From Phlebiopsis flavidoalba (Eukaryota > Basidiomycota > Agaricomycetes > Polyporales > Phanerochaetaceae), in the NCBI GenBank assembly GCA_035772785.1, contig JAOCPU010000001.1:3162001-3226000 (forward strand): a DNA stretch of 64,000 bases, in the 5' to 3' direction. Below the pieces are notes generated by a model. The model was not told where the DNA came from and made no database searches. It worked only from the letters and a program-made list of their open reading frames with translations. Positions 42,960 through 56,775 of this stretch are shown here, one piece after another. Made by a program: the position numbers and the translations under genes. Every line of letters starts with the position of its first letter. Within the stretch, counting starts at the first letter, position 1.

Positions 42960-44656
42960 CAACAGAGCATGAGCACGCACGTCGGAAGCCCTGGCGCTGA
43001 CACAGATCAACGGCAACCATCATTGCTCTCAACGCCCTCGCCGGTATCCCCGTTTCCGAGCTCTCGAGGTTTCCGTGCCGCACCTACACTGAAACACACC
43101 AGTCGCGCTCACGAGCACCACCGCAAGGGGTGCTGCTTACGCGGATGGCCTCGAGTTCCTATAACGACTTCCGAGCTGCAATCGGCCGCCATCATCCCGT
43201 AACGGACCCCCAACGACAGACGACGCCTTCTGCGCCCTGGACCAACGCTCCGACTATGGCATGGCGAAAACGACTTGTCTCCTACGCGAGTCGTGACGAG
43301 GCTCTGTAAGGGCGAGCCGAAGTTGCCGCCGGGTGTGTCTGGGAAGACCTGAGTTGCCGAGGTATGCGACGATTCGACCAAGCGGGGTTGTTGCTGGTGT
43401 GGAATCCTTCATGGGATGCCCTCGGCTGGGTAAGTGAACCATGATGTTTCCCACGCGCATATAACCTGGTCTCGCAAGATACCCCAGCGGGATACTGCCA
43501 ACGGCGAGTCCAAGGTCAATGACTCGGCTACCCTCGAGTACTTGCAGTCCACTTTCACCGACCACTACAACAACAAGAGGCAGCCTCTTCGGTTCTTACA
43601 CTCAGCACCACATTCACGTCGCGGTCTATGCCGGCATTGTACTGTCTCTCTCGGGTCTTTTACTGAGCAGCGCCATACACCAGACCACCTGACCCCGGCG
43701 TGACCGCCGCCCCCAACTCGACCATCAAGATGATTCAAAACCAGTGTGTCTCCGACTGGGCGCAGGACCACAGAAGGACGTATGGTGGATCGTCTCGACG
43801 GGCCACACCTGCTCGACCTGGGTGCGCAAACCCCGTGCCCGCGTCGCAGCTTCAACACGCTCGACTCGTTTCAAGTGCTCGACCGCCGCAGGTCGACTCA
43901 CGTCGTATTGAAGATCAGCTGCAAAACACGGCATCGCCGCAGAACGAGAACGGCCTCCTCAGCCACTCGTGACTTCCGAACGACTTCCGTTCTACACCTG
44001 CGTGTTCTGTGTTCCTTTTTATTATGTGTGGGAGTCGTGAGAGGTGCTGATGAGTTTTGTGTTGTTTTGTTAGTACGGATGCCCCGTTGAGGCTCCCACC
44101 CCGTCGACGGACCCGATACCCTGCTCAGCAGGTGCCCGATGGGCCAACAGGCCCGACTTCCCGCCGTACGTTCCCTACTCACCATATTTTATCCATCCCC
44201 TCCCTTAACTAACAACCCCACAGTCCCTGCCAACTGCTCGAAACGCCCTTCTGGGACCCAATCAAGGGCAACTGCATCTCTGCACGGCCTGCAACCTGCG
44301 CCTTCGTCGGGACAACTCGCGGCCCCATCGGCCGTACGTCTCCTCTCCTCTCTTTTTACTACACTTTCTCATAGAAACCGCACAGCCCGAATGGGCGCAA
44401 ACCTCACGGGCGGCCAAGTATCTCTCTTTTTTTTTCTCCCCTTTTTTCCACTTCTTGGCAGCGGCCCGGATAAGCCGCAGCGCGTCGCGACGATTCGGCT
44501 GTCGAGCAGTACCTTGAGTACGCTGCCACGTTCAAACGGGCAGGGCTTCGGTCACTACTTTCGTCAGAGCGTCGACGCTCACCAGTTGCTCTTTCGCGCC
44601 GACGCTCCCTTCTCGGCGCGGTCGTCGCCTGTCGCGGGTATCTTTGCGACGCTCTA
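42960..44656 (+). CDS. unidentified multi-exon gene, possible zinc-finger regulator
   Basis: Protein-like fragments occur in different plus frames: MASSSYNDFRAAIGRHHPVT (about 43144-43205), SLFGSYTQHHIHVAVYAGIV (about 43580-43640) and Ser/Thr/Pro-rich linkers. After an intron with TTAACTAACAACCCCACAG comes a Cys-containing stretch, PANCSK then GPNQGQLHLCTACNLRLRRD (44223-44320), which resembles a GATA-type finger if one base is missing at the first Cys pair. Introns at about 44333-44387 and 44422-44460 lead to a last exon ending SSPVAGIFATL with TAG at 44654-44656. The zinc-finger reading is an inference from spacing and is not secure. Confidence 0.3.
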
Positions 44657-45021
44657 GGGCCCTGCACTTTTTCCTGGACATCATCTCGGACACTTTGGAC
44701 TTATCGGCATTCTCTCCATAATATTTCCCGCACATGCAAAAACTCTTGTCTCTTCTTCTGCTGGACTTCAGTGTCGTTTCCTCGTTCCGAGAGAGACGGT
44801 TTTTATGAAACCCCTTTTTGTCGTTCATCGGTCATTCCCCCGTTCACGGTCCTTACGAGACACCTTATGCATGTATCTAATCACCTAGTCCACCGGATAA
44901 TAATCAGGTGTCTCTTGACAGTCAGCCCCCTCCTGTACGCTCATCGCTTTCCCAAGCAAGAAACAAAATAATTAAGCAACAGGTGTATATACCGCGCGCA
45001 TAGTTGTTAGTACTACTGCTA
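44657..45021. other. convergent 3' spacer
   Basis: Lies between the unidentified plus-strand gene and OST48. It has AT-rich and T-rich stretches compatible with 3' ends; no gene. Confidence 0.4.
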
Positions 45022-46600
45022 CTACTCCGTTTTTGATGTGCTCTTAGTCTTACTTCGCCTCGCGGTCGTCGCCGGCGAGCCAGAGCTGAGCGCCGCAAAG
45101 AGCACGAACCCGACGCTCGTGCTCACCGCGCCGACGTAGTACGGCCACACGCCGCGCTCAGGAAACGCGGGTACTCGTCGTGTCGCGGGGGCACGACCGG
45201 TACGACCGTTGTGCTCTGCAGGTGTGTCCATCTGGCGACAGAATTAGATTTTGATATATGTGAAGGGGGCAGTGAAGACTCACCCGTTGCGCTTGTGGTC
45301 GACAACGAACTTGAAGACGCCGTGCCGGTCGGGCGCGCGGAAGGTTACAGAGTAGTTGCCGGCTGCCCGGGCACGGGCGGGAGCGCGGTGCGGATGTGTG
45401 GGTCGAGCATCGTAAATTCGAGCTGCAGGTCGCGGATGCCGGAGTAGGGCTCCCATGCGTTCTTTGTGGGGTTGAATTTGGAGACGCGGGTCGAGAATAC
45501 CTGTAGGAGGTCAGTACGTAAAACTTGACGGTATACATGCCTGGTGGGACGTACAACGTTGTCGTTGATAGTGTAGTACTCCGGGGCCTCTGTCTCGTTC
45601 ACGCGGTGGTGCTTGACTTCGTCAATCCGGAGCGTGAGAGATTCTTGGAACGTCCATGCCGCGACGTCGGACGCGAACTGCTTGTTGCCAGACGCCTTGC
45701 CCCTGCGACGGTAGACATTATGAGCACACAGCAGACATGATGACACGTATATACTCACGAAGCGACTTCCTTCTGCGCGTACTCGTCACTGAATAGCTCT
45801 ACACCTCCGACGAACGTCGCGCGCGCGCCAGACGTCGCCTGGAAACCAGCGACTAGCGACAGCTGGCTGCCCGCCCACAACCCCTCGCCGCCCTTGTCCG
45901 CCGACTCGTACACCGCGTCCGCGCCCGCGTCGCTCGTCGTGTCCGCCGCAAAGCTCTCCGCCGGCGCCTTCAGCAGCGGGACAAGCAGCGGATTCGGGGT
46001 GTACGCGAACGGTATACCGGAGAACCAGACTGGCGGGAGGTTCGCGGTGAGTGCGGGGTGCGCCGGTGGTGAGACAGGCACGACTGTCGCGGGGTGTGTC
46101 GCGTTCGGGGAAGTGGGAAATGAGCGGTGTCCCTGGTGGTGGCAGGATGAGCGAGAACTCGGCGGCGAGCGAGTTGACGATGGTCCTGCTTCTTTGGCGA
46201 CAGCGCAAGAAGTAAATTTGTGCCCTTAGAGAGCAGCGAAACGAGTGACTGGGGCGAGATGTCCTGCCCGAGATCTGCAGTGAGTGAGACCACATATGCA
46301 GCTTAGCACGGCCGTGCACACGTACTTTTCGAGTCTGGCGCGAATATTACAACATGCGAGAACTGCGCGACATCGTCCTCGATTATTGCGGGACTCGCAA
46401 GTTTTGGCGAGCGGAACGTCAGGTCGTAACCCTTGTTCGTGAGACCCTCGAAGAAGGTCGAGTAATTGGCCTTGTCAATTGACGGCTCGAGGACGACGAG
46501 GACGGAGTCGCCGGTGCTCGACTTGGCGGAGACCGCGATGGCAAGGCCTATGACGGCCAACGCCCGCCTGAAAAAACATTGCACAGAATGGAGGTGGTGA
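45022..46600 (-). CDS. WBP1: oligosaccharyltransferase 48-kDa subunit (OST48/WBP1)
   Basis: A subunit of the ER oligosaccharyltransferase that transfers the dolichol-linked glycan to Asn. The N-terminal hydrophobic segment RALAVIGLAIAVSAKSS (about 46520-46570) precedes VLVVLEPSIDKANYSTFFEG, KGYDLTFRSPKLASPAIIED and DDVAQFSHVVIFAPDSKS. After an intron comes GQDISPQSLVSLLSKGTNLL. Downstream are PPVWFSGIPFAYTPNPLLVP, LWAGSQLSLVAGFQATSGAR and KQFASDVAAWTFQESLTLRI, then KFNPTKNAWEPYSGIRDLQL. The C-terminal membrane anchor is WPYYVGAVSTSVGFVLFAAL (about 45095-45155). The last residues need a frame choice: a stop at 45050 gives the short LAGDDREAK end, otherwise 45022. The first exon and ATG near 46.6 kb are uncertain because an acceptor (TTTTTTCAG) precedes the signal segment. 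It is divergent from COX17. Confidence 0.85.
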
Positions 46601-46812
46601 AGGACTTGACGCGTCACACCCGCACGAACTGCTAACTGCCTCCACGTCGCAGCGCACGTGGGGCACACACCTATGTATATCTGCCCCTAACCTCGCGAAT
46701 GATTGCACCTAACCCTCGGGAATTGGCTTTGTCACCCCGAGGTCCGAGTCCTCCGCTCAGCAGCCTCAACCCGTCGTTCAACCTACTCTCATCTCTCTGC
46801 TTGCTTTCGGTC
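46601..46812. promoter_or_regulatory. probable divergent promoter, OST48 / COX17
   Basis: About 0.2 kb separates the 5' ends of the minus-strand OST48 gene and the plus-strand COX17 gene, so the two promoters must share it. The stretch just before the COX17 ATG is pyrimidine-rich (CTACTCTCATCTCTCTGCTTGC). No defined factor site was recognised. Confidence 0.5.
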
Positions 46813-47168
46813 ATGTTGGGATCAGTACGTTTGGACCTAGTCATGCTGATTCACGTACTAATTTTACATGCAGCTTTCATCATGGTGGGGAGGCTCTGCT
46901 CCCGCTCCTGCGCCCGAGGCGAAGCCATTCGACCCGACTGACCCCAAGCAAAACCCGCTGAACCCAAAGGGCCTGAAGCCGTACGTCTCTTATCACTTTC
47001 AGCATGTCAACCATTTAATCTCTTTCTAGATGCTGCGCTTGCCCGGAGACCAAGTCGAAACGCGACGACTGCTTCCTGCAGCACGACTCTGCCGAAGCCA
47101 CTGACAAGTGCAAGGAGCTCGTGCAGGCCCACATCGCATGCATGCGAGGCTACGGCTTCAAGGTTTAA
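46813..47168 (+). CDS. COX17: cytochrome c oxidase copper chaperone COX17
   Basis: A small intermembrane-space protein that delivers Cu(I) for cytochrome c oxidase assembly. Exon 1 encodes MLGS; introns at 46825-46873 and 46981-47029 (49 bp each) have consensus GTACGT donors. Exon 2 gives LSSWWGGSAPAPAPEAKPFD and NPLNPKGLKP. Exon 3 gives CCACPETKSKRDDCF, with the adjacent Cys pair plus third Cys that bind copper, and the twin Cx9C scaffold (CFLQHDSAEATDKC and CKELVQAHIAC) ending GYGFKV, stop at 47166-47168. Splicing preserves the frame exactly, with no corrections needed, and length (about 87 residues) is slightly above yeast COX17 because of the N-terminal Pro/Ala part. One of the few fully intact genes here. 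Confidence 0.95.
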
Positions 47169-47530
47169 TATACCTTGCCGAGACAATATCTTCACACTAG
47201 ACCGGACCTGTATAAAAGCTTTCGTTGCTCTCCCTCGGTATGCTGTTAACTGTAAATATATTTCATCTAATATTGTAGACATCATTACCCCCGCTCAATA
47301 TTGCCTCAAGTGTCGAAGCGGTCAGACAACGATTGCGGACCCTGATAGTGACAAGATAAAACTTCAAGAAGCCTGTCGAACCACGTCCCGCACGACTTCG
47401 AACCTCTTGTACACGTTGTGTATTATATTCCATCCGATACGGTATACAAATTCGAAACCTTATTGATACACTGGGTTATGCGAGAGAACTTGGATGCAAC
47501 GGTGACTTGCGAACGGTCATGCCAGCTTAC
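47169..47530. other. convergent 3' spacer
   Basis: Lies between COX17 and the RBR ligase, which point toward each other. AT-rich words such as TGTAAATATATTTC near 47250 fit polyadenylation signals. No gene. Confidence 0.4.
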
Positions 47531-49530
47531 TCAATCGGCACCCCCCGTCCACGACCACCGACCTTCGGCCAGGCCGGCGGCAGTGTCCTTGAGAAGGACC
47601 TCTGTACGTGTCTCCCGCGGGACATACACCTGCGTGCCCTTGAGCTTGTTATTGCAAACTGCGTGTGAAAGCACTCACGGTCTTGTCCACCATGCGCAAG
47701 CGGAGAGCCTTGACGGTGTCAGTCTCGATGGGCTCTTCGATCAGCTCAGGCCGGAGGGAGAGTTCTTCGACGGCCTTCTCCAAGTGCACTGGGTTTCGTC
47801 AGAGATACGTCAATGCGGAAGCAAGTGACAAGTTGACATGCGTACGCTTGGAGGTCCTCGAATATTTCCTTCTGGTTGCCTGGCATGAGGAAGTACGCCA
47901 TTGCGTAGGACCACCCTTGAGTGTCACGCGACATGTCGTCAGCTCATCGACAGCCTGCTGCATGAACTTGGACTACGGGAGCGTTTCAGCCGGCTCGCGA
48001 CCACTGCAACACGACAGACCCACCTCAATCCAAGACAACAGTCCCGTCTCTTGAATCTCTATCATCTTCTCCTGAGTCCGTTCGACGAGATCCTGATCGA
48101 GCTTGGCGGAGAGCTCGTGGTTGTTAAAGCGATCAAAGTAGAAGAGAGCCACCGGTCGAGTGCTTTCTTCGCCTCGCTCATCGACTCGTCGGGCTCTGGC
48201 TCCTGCCAGGCCGTTTGCAGATAGTACTGCCATTTGTAGCCGTGGGTCTCCCATTTCTTCATGCAGAGCCAGCAGAACTGGTACTGGCAAACTGGCAGTG
48301 TCTACACAGGATGCGACTAGACAAACAGCGATCAGTCCATAGAGCGGGCTCATTGAGAGGGATACTCACTTGCAGCCAGCCACCATTCTTTCTCGATGCT
48401 GTTCTGACACTTGGGGCAAGAGCGTGTGTTGGCCTTGAGCCACTGCGAGGTGGCCAGCATCGTCGCGAGCGTTCTTCAACCATTCGGGAACAAGTTTACA
48501 TACGAGCGGACGGTGTGATCTGTGGTCGGTTCCGCAGCCGAAGCAGAAGGTGTGACCCTGCCCGCATTTGACCGTAGGCACATAGGTCACCTCGGTGCGC
48601 ATGTGCGTCACCCCCGGCCGCCAGTGGAGTACACGGTCTCTGTGCATCCATGGATGGGGGGCAGAAAACGAAGGTTTGCATGTGCGCCGACGTAAGACTG
48701 AATTGTAGCAGCTCTTTATATCTGTATTGTTCGCTGAATCTCCGCCGCGCTGTGAAATGATTTGAGAGCGAGACTTACCGACTGTGTGTAGCAGGATCAG
48801 AGAAGTGCTCGATAGATGACCCATCCATCGCTGTTGCACAGCCGTCTTGCATGCATTTGAACAGACACTGGCCTTCCTGTTTAATCTTTGTCTGTACATA
48901 TTCTTTCCAGCATGTGACACAAAACTTGTGGCCACATCGCAGCTCCCAGATGTCGTCCTCCGAAGGGATGTCGCAGCAGATCACACACATAAAATCCTCA
49001 GTTTGTGTATCAATCCGTGCACGTTTCGAGGGTCGGTACGAGAGTTCTGGAGATGCAGGAGCGTTCTGTGGTTCGCCGACTTCGCGCAGAACTCCATGTG
49101 AGGAATCCATAAACTTGTCCAGGAGACGGTCTTCATTCCACCGAAAATGCTGCAGTAGTATAGCTGCCACTGGTGGCTATATGATTCCTCAATATGCAAT
49201 GTCCACCTATGAATTAAGATGACTGAGCGCACCTCGAGGCGCGGTGATGCTCGCGACATTGCGAATGTCCTTGTCCATCATGTCCTCGAGATCTGATACG
49301 GAGAGGCTGCGCGCGTGTCCGCGACGCTGCTCTTCTCCTTGCCCTTGTTATTCAGAACGCGGCACATCGTCAGAGTCGTCGCTGTTGTAGTCATCCTGTA
49401 CGAGCTCTGTCGGCTTTCATGATGGGAGCTCTCCGTCTGCGTAGGGGTAACTCATGCGTACCTCCTCAACACCCGCGTCGTCAGAGTCGTAGTTGTACGG
49501 ACTCTCGTCATCGTCAGAGTAGGCGGACAT
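47531..49530 (-). CDS. RBR-type E3 ubiquitin ligase (Ariadne family)
   Basis: An RBR E3 that takes ubiquitin from an E2 onto its own RING2 cysteine and then onto substrate. The start at 49530 gives an acidic N terminus, MSAYSDDDESPYNYDSDDAG, as in Ariadne proteins, then SDDSDDVPR and DLEDMMDKDIRNVASITAPR. RING1 is at 48920-49010: FMCVICCDIPSEDDIWELRC, then GHKFCVTCWKEYVQTKIKQE. The IBR follows: VKCGQGHTFCFGCG (about 48540-48580). RING2 includes CPKCQNSIEKNGGC (the last Cys being the likely catalytic residue, about 48375-48415) and QYQFCWLCMKKWETHGYKWQ. The Ariadne-type helical domain follows (RFNNHELSAKLDQDLVERTQ; SYAMAYFLMPGNQKEIFEDL). The last exon gives VPRETRTEVLLKDTAAGLAE and stops at 47531. 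Several frame corrections are required. Confidence 0.85.
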
Positions 49531-49760
49531 TGAATCGTTCTTATGGTGTCCTTGCGGTGGACAAACCTTTGCAAGTGGTGGCTCAAGCCAAGAGGTGAAT
49601 GTGATTAAGCTGGTAAGCCCTGGTCACGATGACGATAACTACCGTTTGAATACCGGATTACAGTCGCTAGTCTTGTGGGGATGTAAGTGTTTTGTCACAG
49701 CGTCAAGCTTACTCGCCATCAGATCATCAAACCAAACTGAGTCTAAGCTTCAATTGCATA

Positions 49761-51756
49761 ATGACCACCACTTTCTCAAGCCTCGCCGTCCCCGCGCACT
49801 TCCCTACTACCAAAACATTGGACTGGCTAGAACTCCCCCACAAAACATCCTTCGACTGCTTCGAACGGGACTGATTAGTCAAGGTTTCTTGTCTGCACTG
49901 GACCGAAATTAATGCAGGGACGTGGTTCCTGGACGTCGATCGACAAATTGTGCGGGAACTCTTAAAGCTAACTCGAACCGCCTCGAGGTGGTGGGATGAT
50001 AGTTTGCCTCTCACCATGTCCAACTCCTCCGCCTGCGCGAACTTTGGCGTCGTGAACGGCTCCTCCTGCGCTGCCCTGTTGGCTTTGGTGGCTCGGACTG
50101 CAGCCAACCTGCGTGTGGAGGCAACATCTTCCAGGGCACAAGCCGCCCGCTCGTCTCAGGATCAGGAGGCAACTTTCCCAACCTCACATCCGCCGGGTGT
50201 ACGTGCCAGGATGGATGGACTGGTACTGGATGCAACGTCTGCCAGACGGCCAAGGCGTGTCCAGTCTGGTTTCTCGACGCTGAACCCCCAGAGCGCGAGC
50301 ACAGCCGGAATCGACAGCTCACAGGGATTGAACAATACCTTGACCTGTAGCAATCAGCGAGGGTTGTTTCGCCGCAGGAGAGATGAGCTGTCAAGCAGAC
50401 GTAGACGAACATAAAGTCGTTTTGGACAATGTATCTGGTCGCGTTGAGGCAGGCCAAATGCTAGCAATTCTCGGTCCGAGCGGTATGTGAACTATCTGTC
50501 TCGTTGTGTCTGTCTGCTAACGAGTGTATTGCAGGTGCCGGGAAGACTACGCTTATTGAAATTCTGGCTGGGAAAAACAAGATCGGTCGTATCTCGGGCT
50601 CCGTCTCCTTCCATCCATATGTCGTCGGTGGCCAGCGTGCTGGGACGTGTTTGTCGGTACGTCGAACGGATTATCCCCACATGGCTTTCCATACCGCATC
50701 TCCAGGGGGCCTTTATTTCAACAACGGGCATCACCATTGCGGTTCCAGTCCCGAGTGGGATGCCTCTTTTTCCTGGTACGCCACCCACCATCTTACTATC
50801 TGTACGATACACGAACCTAACCACGCCTATCGCAGAGGGGCGCACTTGTTGCGTTCTCGACATTGAGCGCTCTATACAATATGTTTGTTGAGTTTCGTTC
50901 ACGCCCACTGTTCCTCCGACTGAGCGTTCCGCGCATTAACTACAGGTGCGTGTACCTGAAAACAATTTCGACCCAGCAGAACCTAATGTACTGTACTTGT
51001 TCAGTTTCCCACCGCCATGGCTAGTTCCTCGCGCTTCACTTTTTCGATGTCGTTCCGCTACGCATCATCCCGACAATACTCGTCTCGACGATGTGAGTTC
51101 TGTTGATCCGTCCTTCTCGTCCCTGAGCTTGACCTCTTGGTCTACAGAACGTATTGGATGGGCGGGCCTCGCAGACGAATGCTGCCCACATTCTTCAAAT
51201 TCCTATTTATTCTCGTGTTATACACTGAACTGGCCATGACACTATTTGTACGTCCAAAGCTTACGCCACCGTGCATCCCACACTCAAGGTTTGATATCTC
51301 TTTCAGAACTTTTTGCTTGACGTTGCTGGTTTAGCAACGGCGGAATAGCAATCCTGCTCAGCGCCCTTACCGGGCGCTGTATCAGATGACGTGACTATGC
51401 GGGCTTCTTCGTGCACTTGGACGCCATTCCACCCGTTTTGCGCTGGCTTCAGTGGTTGTGTCCATTGAGTACACGTTGGAGGCGCTCTCGGTGAACGAGG
51501 TTGGCTCTGGCTTGATGATCGAGGACACTCTGCAGGGAGTGCCTGTAGAGTGTTTCTGCGAGTTTTGATTATGAACCTCGTACGTGTGTCTATCCGTTTG
51601 TTGCAACGTGTATTCTAACACGCGTGGTGTCCAGCTCTTCGGCTTCGGGTCGAAACAACTACTATAGAGACGTTTCTAGTCTTGTTCTGCTTTCATTGCG
51701 GGCTTTGGGATTGTGTGATCCTCGCCGTGACCTTCAAACTGCGAGAACGGCGCTAG
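49761..51756 (+). pseudogene. ADP1-like ABCG transporter lacking most of its ATP-binding domain
   Basis: The N-terminal part has EGF-like, Cys-rich repeats (SSACANFGVVNGSSC, then FGGSDCSQPACGGNIFQGTS and CTCQDGWTGTGCNVCQTAK), the hallmark of the yeast Adp1 group. The nucleotide-binding domain begins normally (KVVLDNVSGRVEAGQMLAIL with the Walker A motif GPSGAGKTTLIEILAGK at about 50490-50570, split by a short intron) and reaches GRISGSVSFHPYV. The next recognisable sequence, from about 50710, is already the transmembrane domain: GLYFN, FSTLSALYNMFVEF, FDVVPLRIIPTILVSTM, FFKFLFILVLYTELAMTLF and a C-terminal LRWLQWLCPLKYTLEALSVN, ending FKLRERR at 51756. Only a GGQRAG fragment near 50630 recalls the signature motif. 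The signature-to-Walker-B region and first helices are missing, so ATP hydrolysis is not expected. Confidence 0.7.
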
Positions 51757-52259
51757 GCTGTCTGCCAATCAGTAGGCTTGTATATTATATATTATTCGTT
51801 ATGCCTTATATTGCGCCTCACCCCACCAACGATGCTGATGAGGTTAGTGCGAATGTTCGAACGCTGTGCGGCGCCGCGGTTGTTTGGGGCGCTGGGGCTG
51901 TATGGTAGAACCCGGGTAAAGATCTAAGGTGTCTGCGAGTGCGCCTGTCTTGTTGTGTTGGGGGAGGAGTGTTGTACCCTCCGCTAAGTCCTGCAGAGTG
52001 TTCAGAGGGAGTATAGATATATGTCAGAAAAATCTACGACACTGATGCCAGAGGTCAACGTGCGACCGGAGGGTCGCGTAACGTACTTCGAGGGTAACTC
52101 AGCTCGCGAGGGCGAGTGCAGGCAGCAGGCGTGGGAACATACGTCGGTCCGGCGTTAAAACTGGTGCAGGCCCGGCGGGCCCTCCGAAGTGTTCCCCCAC
52201 CTCCTCCAGACCTCGCCCAGCCCTCACATCCACTCCACCACTCCAAGCAGCGAAGAACC
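51757..52259. other. intergenic; 5' flank of adenylate kinase
   Basis: No gene. The last part just upstream of the adenylate kinase ATG is rich in C and T (CCTCCTCCAGACC..CATCCACTCCACCACTCC), as in strong fungal housekeeping promoters. Confidence 0.4.
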
Positions 52260-55254
<2,995 letters not shown>

Positions 55255-55482
55255 GTGCCGCCTCCCTTTTCCGCGCGCTGTGAGCGCTTGCGTAAGTTCC
55301 GCCGCCGGACGTCCACAGTGCCACGTCCAGACCCTGGCGCAATCACTCGAGATCGCAAGCTGGAGCACAACACGGACGACATCATTGAGGCATGCAGAAA
55401 TGCACGTTTATTCAACACTGGGGGTCTCATCGTTGACATTTCAAAGGCTGTTAATGCCGCTACTGAGGCGGCGAAAGATTGA
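55255..55482 (+). CDS. unidentified C-terminal exon-like frame
   Basis: The frame ends with NTDDIIEACRNARLFNTGGL then IVDISKAVNAATEAAKD and a stop at 55480-55482. This amphipathic, well-formed sequence looks like the C terminus of a real protein. The preceding Arg/Pro-rich part (55255-55340) does not. No upstream exons could be joined. It may be a fragment of a decayed gene or a short protein; the opposite strand frame (55098-55562) is a less convincing alternative. Confidence 0.3.
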   Translation: MPPPFSARCERLRKFRRRTSTVPRPDPGAITRDRKLEHNTDDIIEACRNARLFNTGGLIVDISKAVNAATEAAKD

Positions 55483-56775
55483 TGCGCTCCTGCTTCTGCG
55501 CCCTGCATAGCTTCGGGAGGAATCCCTTGGAGATAAAACGTAACAAGTAAAATGATGAGCACGTCTGTCTGGGGCTGTGAAGATGAGGATGACAGATGAG
55601 GGGTAACTAGCTTGTCTGACGGAGCCGTCGGGGGGCTATGATTGGCGTTGCCGCCCGAGTGTGGAATAGGGTTTCATAGGAGGTCAAAGAGCGATTTGGT
55701 TTTCGGCTTAAAGCGGCACCGTCAAAATCTTACCGAAAGGTGCTGCGTCGGGCTTCGCTCGTTGCGCACAAATGTAACGCTGATGTTGCTAGCCGAATGA
55801 ACACTTCGCAGGAGCGACAGGGCGCAATGGAAAAATCGTGCCGAAACAAACAAAGTGCAAGTCGGGGTCGGGCGCGTCAGTCACCAGGCGCAACGCCGCC
55901 GGCCAATCCTCGGTCCTCATCATGGCGGGAATTTAGGTGTGGGAGGCAAAAGAGGCGATGCACAGATAGGTGCAGCGTCATGGAATGTGAGGCAGGCTGA
56001 TGTCTCCAGATCGTTCACATAGGGGGGGGGGGGGGGAGGAGGAGAGAACTTTAGCATTGCCATGCTTTGCCCAAAATCGCTGATGTCTTTTGCGAACATA
56101 GAGCCTGAAGGAAGTGGGCGTCAATCTGGCGCAAGAAGTGGTTGAACGACGGCCGGTTTCTGGTGCGGCACAAGAGTCCGAAGTAGCTGCAGCAGCGTTC
56201 TTACCTAATCCTCCAGCGGTTTTGTCAGAAATTGATAATCTTTGGGTGATGTCAGGTGCGAATGAGAGTCCTTTCGAGGGAGAGAAGGGCGCGGAATCCG
56301 GATGGATTTTGTCATCAATAGCCCTGGCGAACCCTCGTAGGTTTTCCCGTCAGGGAGGAGATAGTTGAAACATGCGATCGACTGGCCCCGAATCAAAGGA
56401 CAGCGCCAGACATTCATTGTTGAGGAGCGCCCCTCTTGATCCCGGTCCGCGTAGTGATGATTCCTGTGGCAGGGGGCTGGTTCGCTGTGTTCCTGCCAAC
56501 TCCTCTTCTCCGTGAATCATGCTCAGCTACGATACGATTAGCCCATCACGGCAAGTGTCATCGGGTATATGCAGACCCTACCTTCAGCTTTTGTAGATCC
56601 CACCCATCACTCTTCATTGACCGAGACTCTCGGGCTCTCTCCTAACCCTCCTTCCCTCGCGCGCGCACACCACCCAGCGCTGCTGGCCCCCCCTCCTCTC
56701 TTAACTCCTTACCTTGACACCCGTAGCTGTGACCGTTCCGAGTTTCACCCACCCAGGCTTCCCCACCGCCGCAGT
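55483..56775. other. intergenic; 5' flank of the Zn2Cys6 gene
   Basis: No gene is supported. It includes a G15 run and, just before 56776, a C/T-rich stretch typical of fungal promoters. Confidence 0.35.
56022..56036. repeat. G15 homopolymer
   Basis: An uninterrupted run of 15 G is followed by AGGAGGAG. It is similar in kind to the G28 tract at 30953 but shorter. Confidence 0.95.

Noticed and set aside
49692..49874. Separate small plus-strand protein upstream of the ABC gene
   Set aside because: Its sequence (SSLAVPAHFPTTKTLDWLEL) leads smoothly into the EGF-like part of the ADP1-like gene after frame correction, so it is probably that gene's N terminus.
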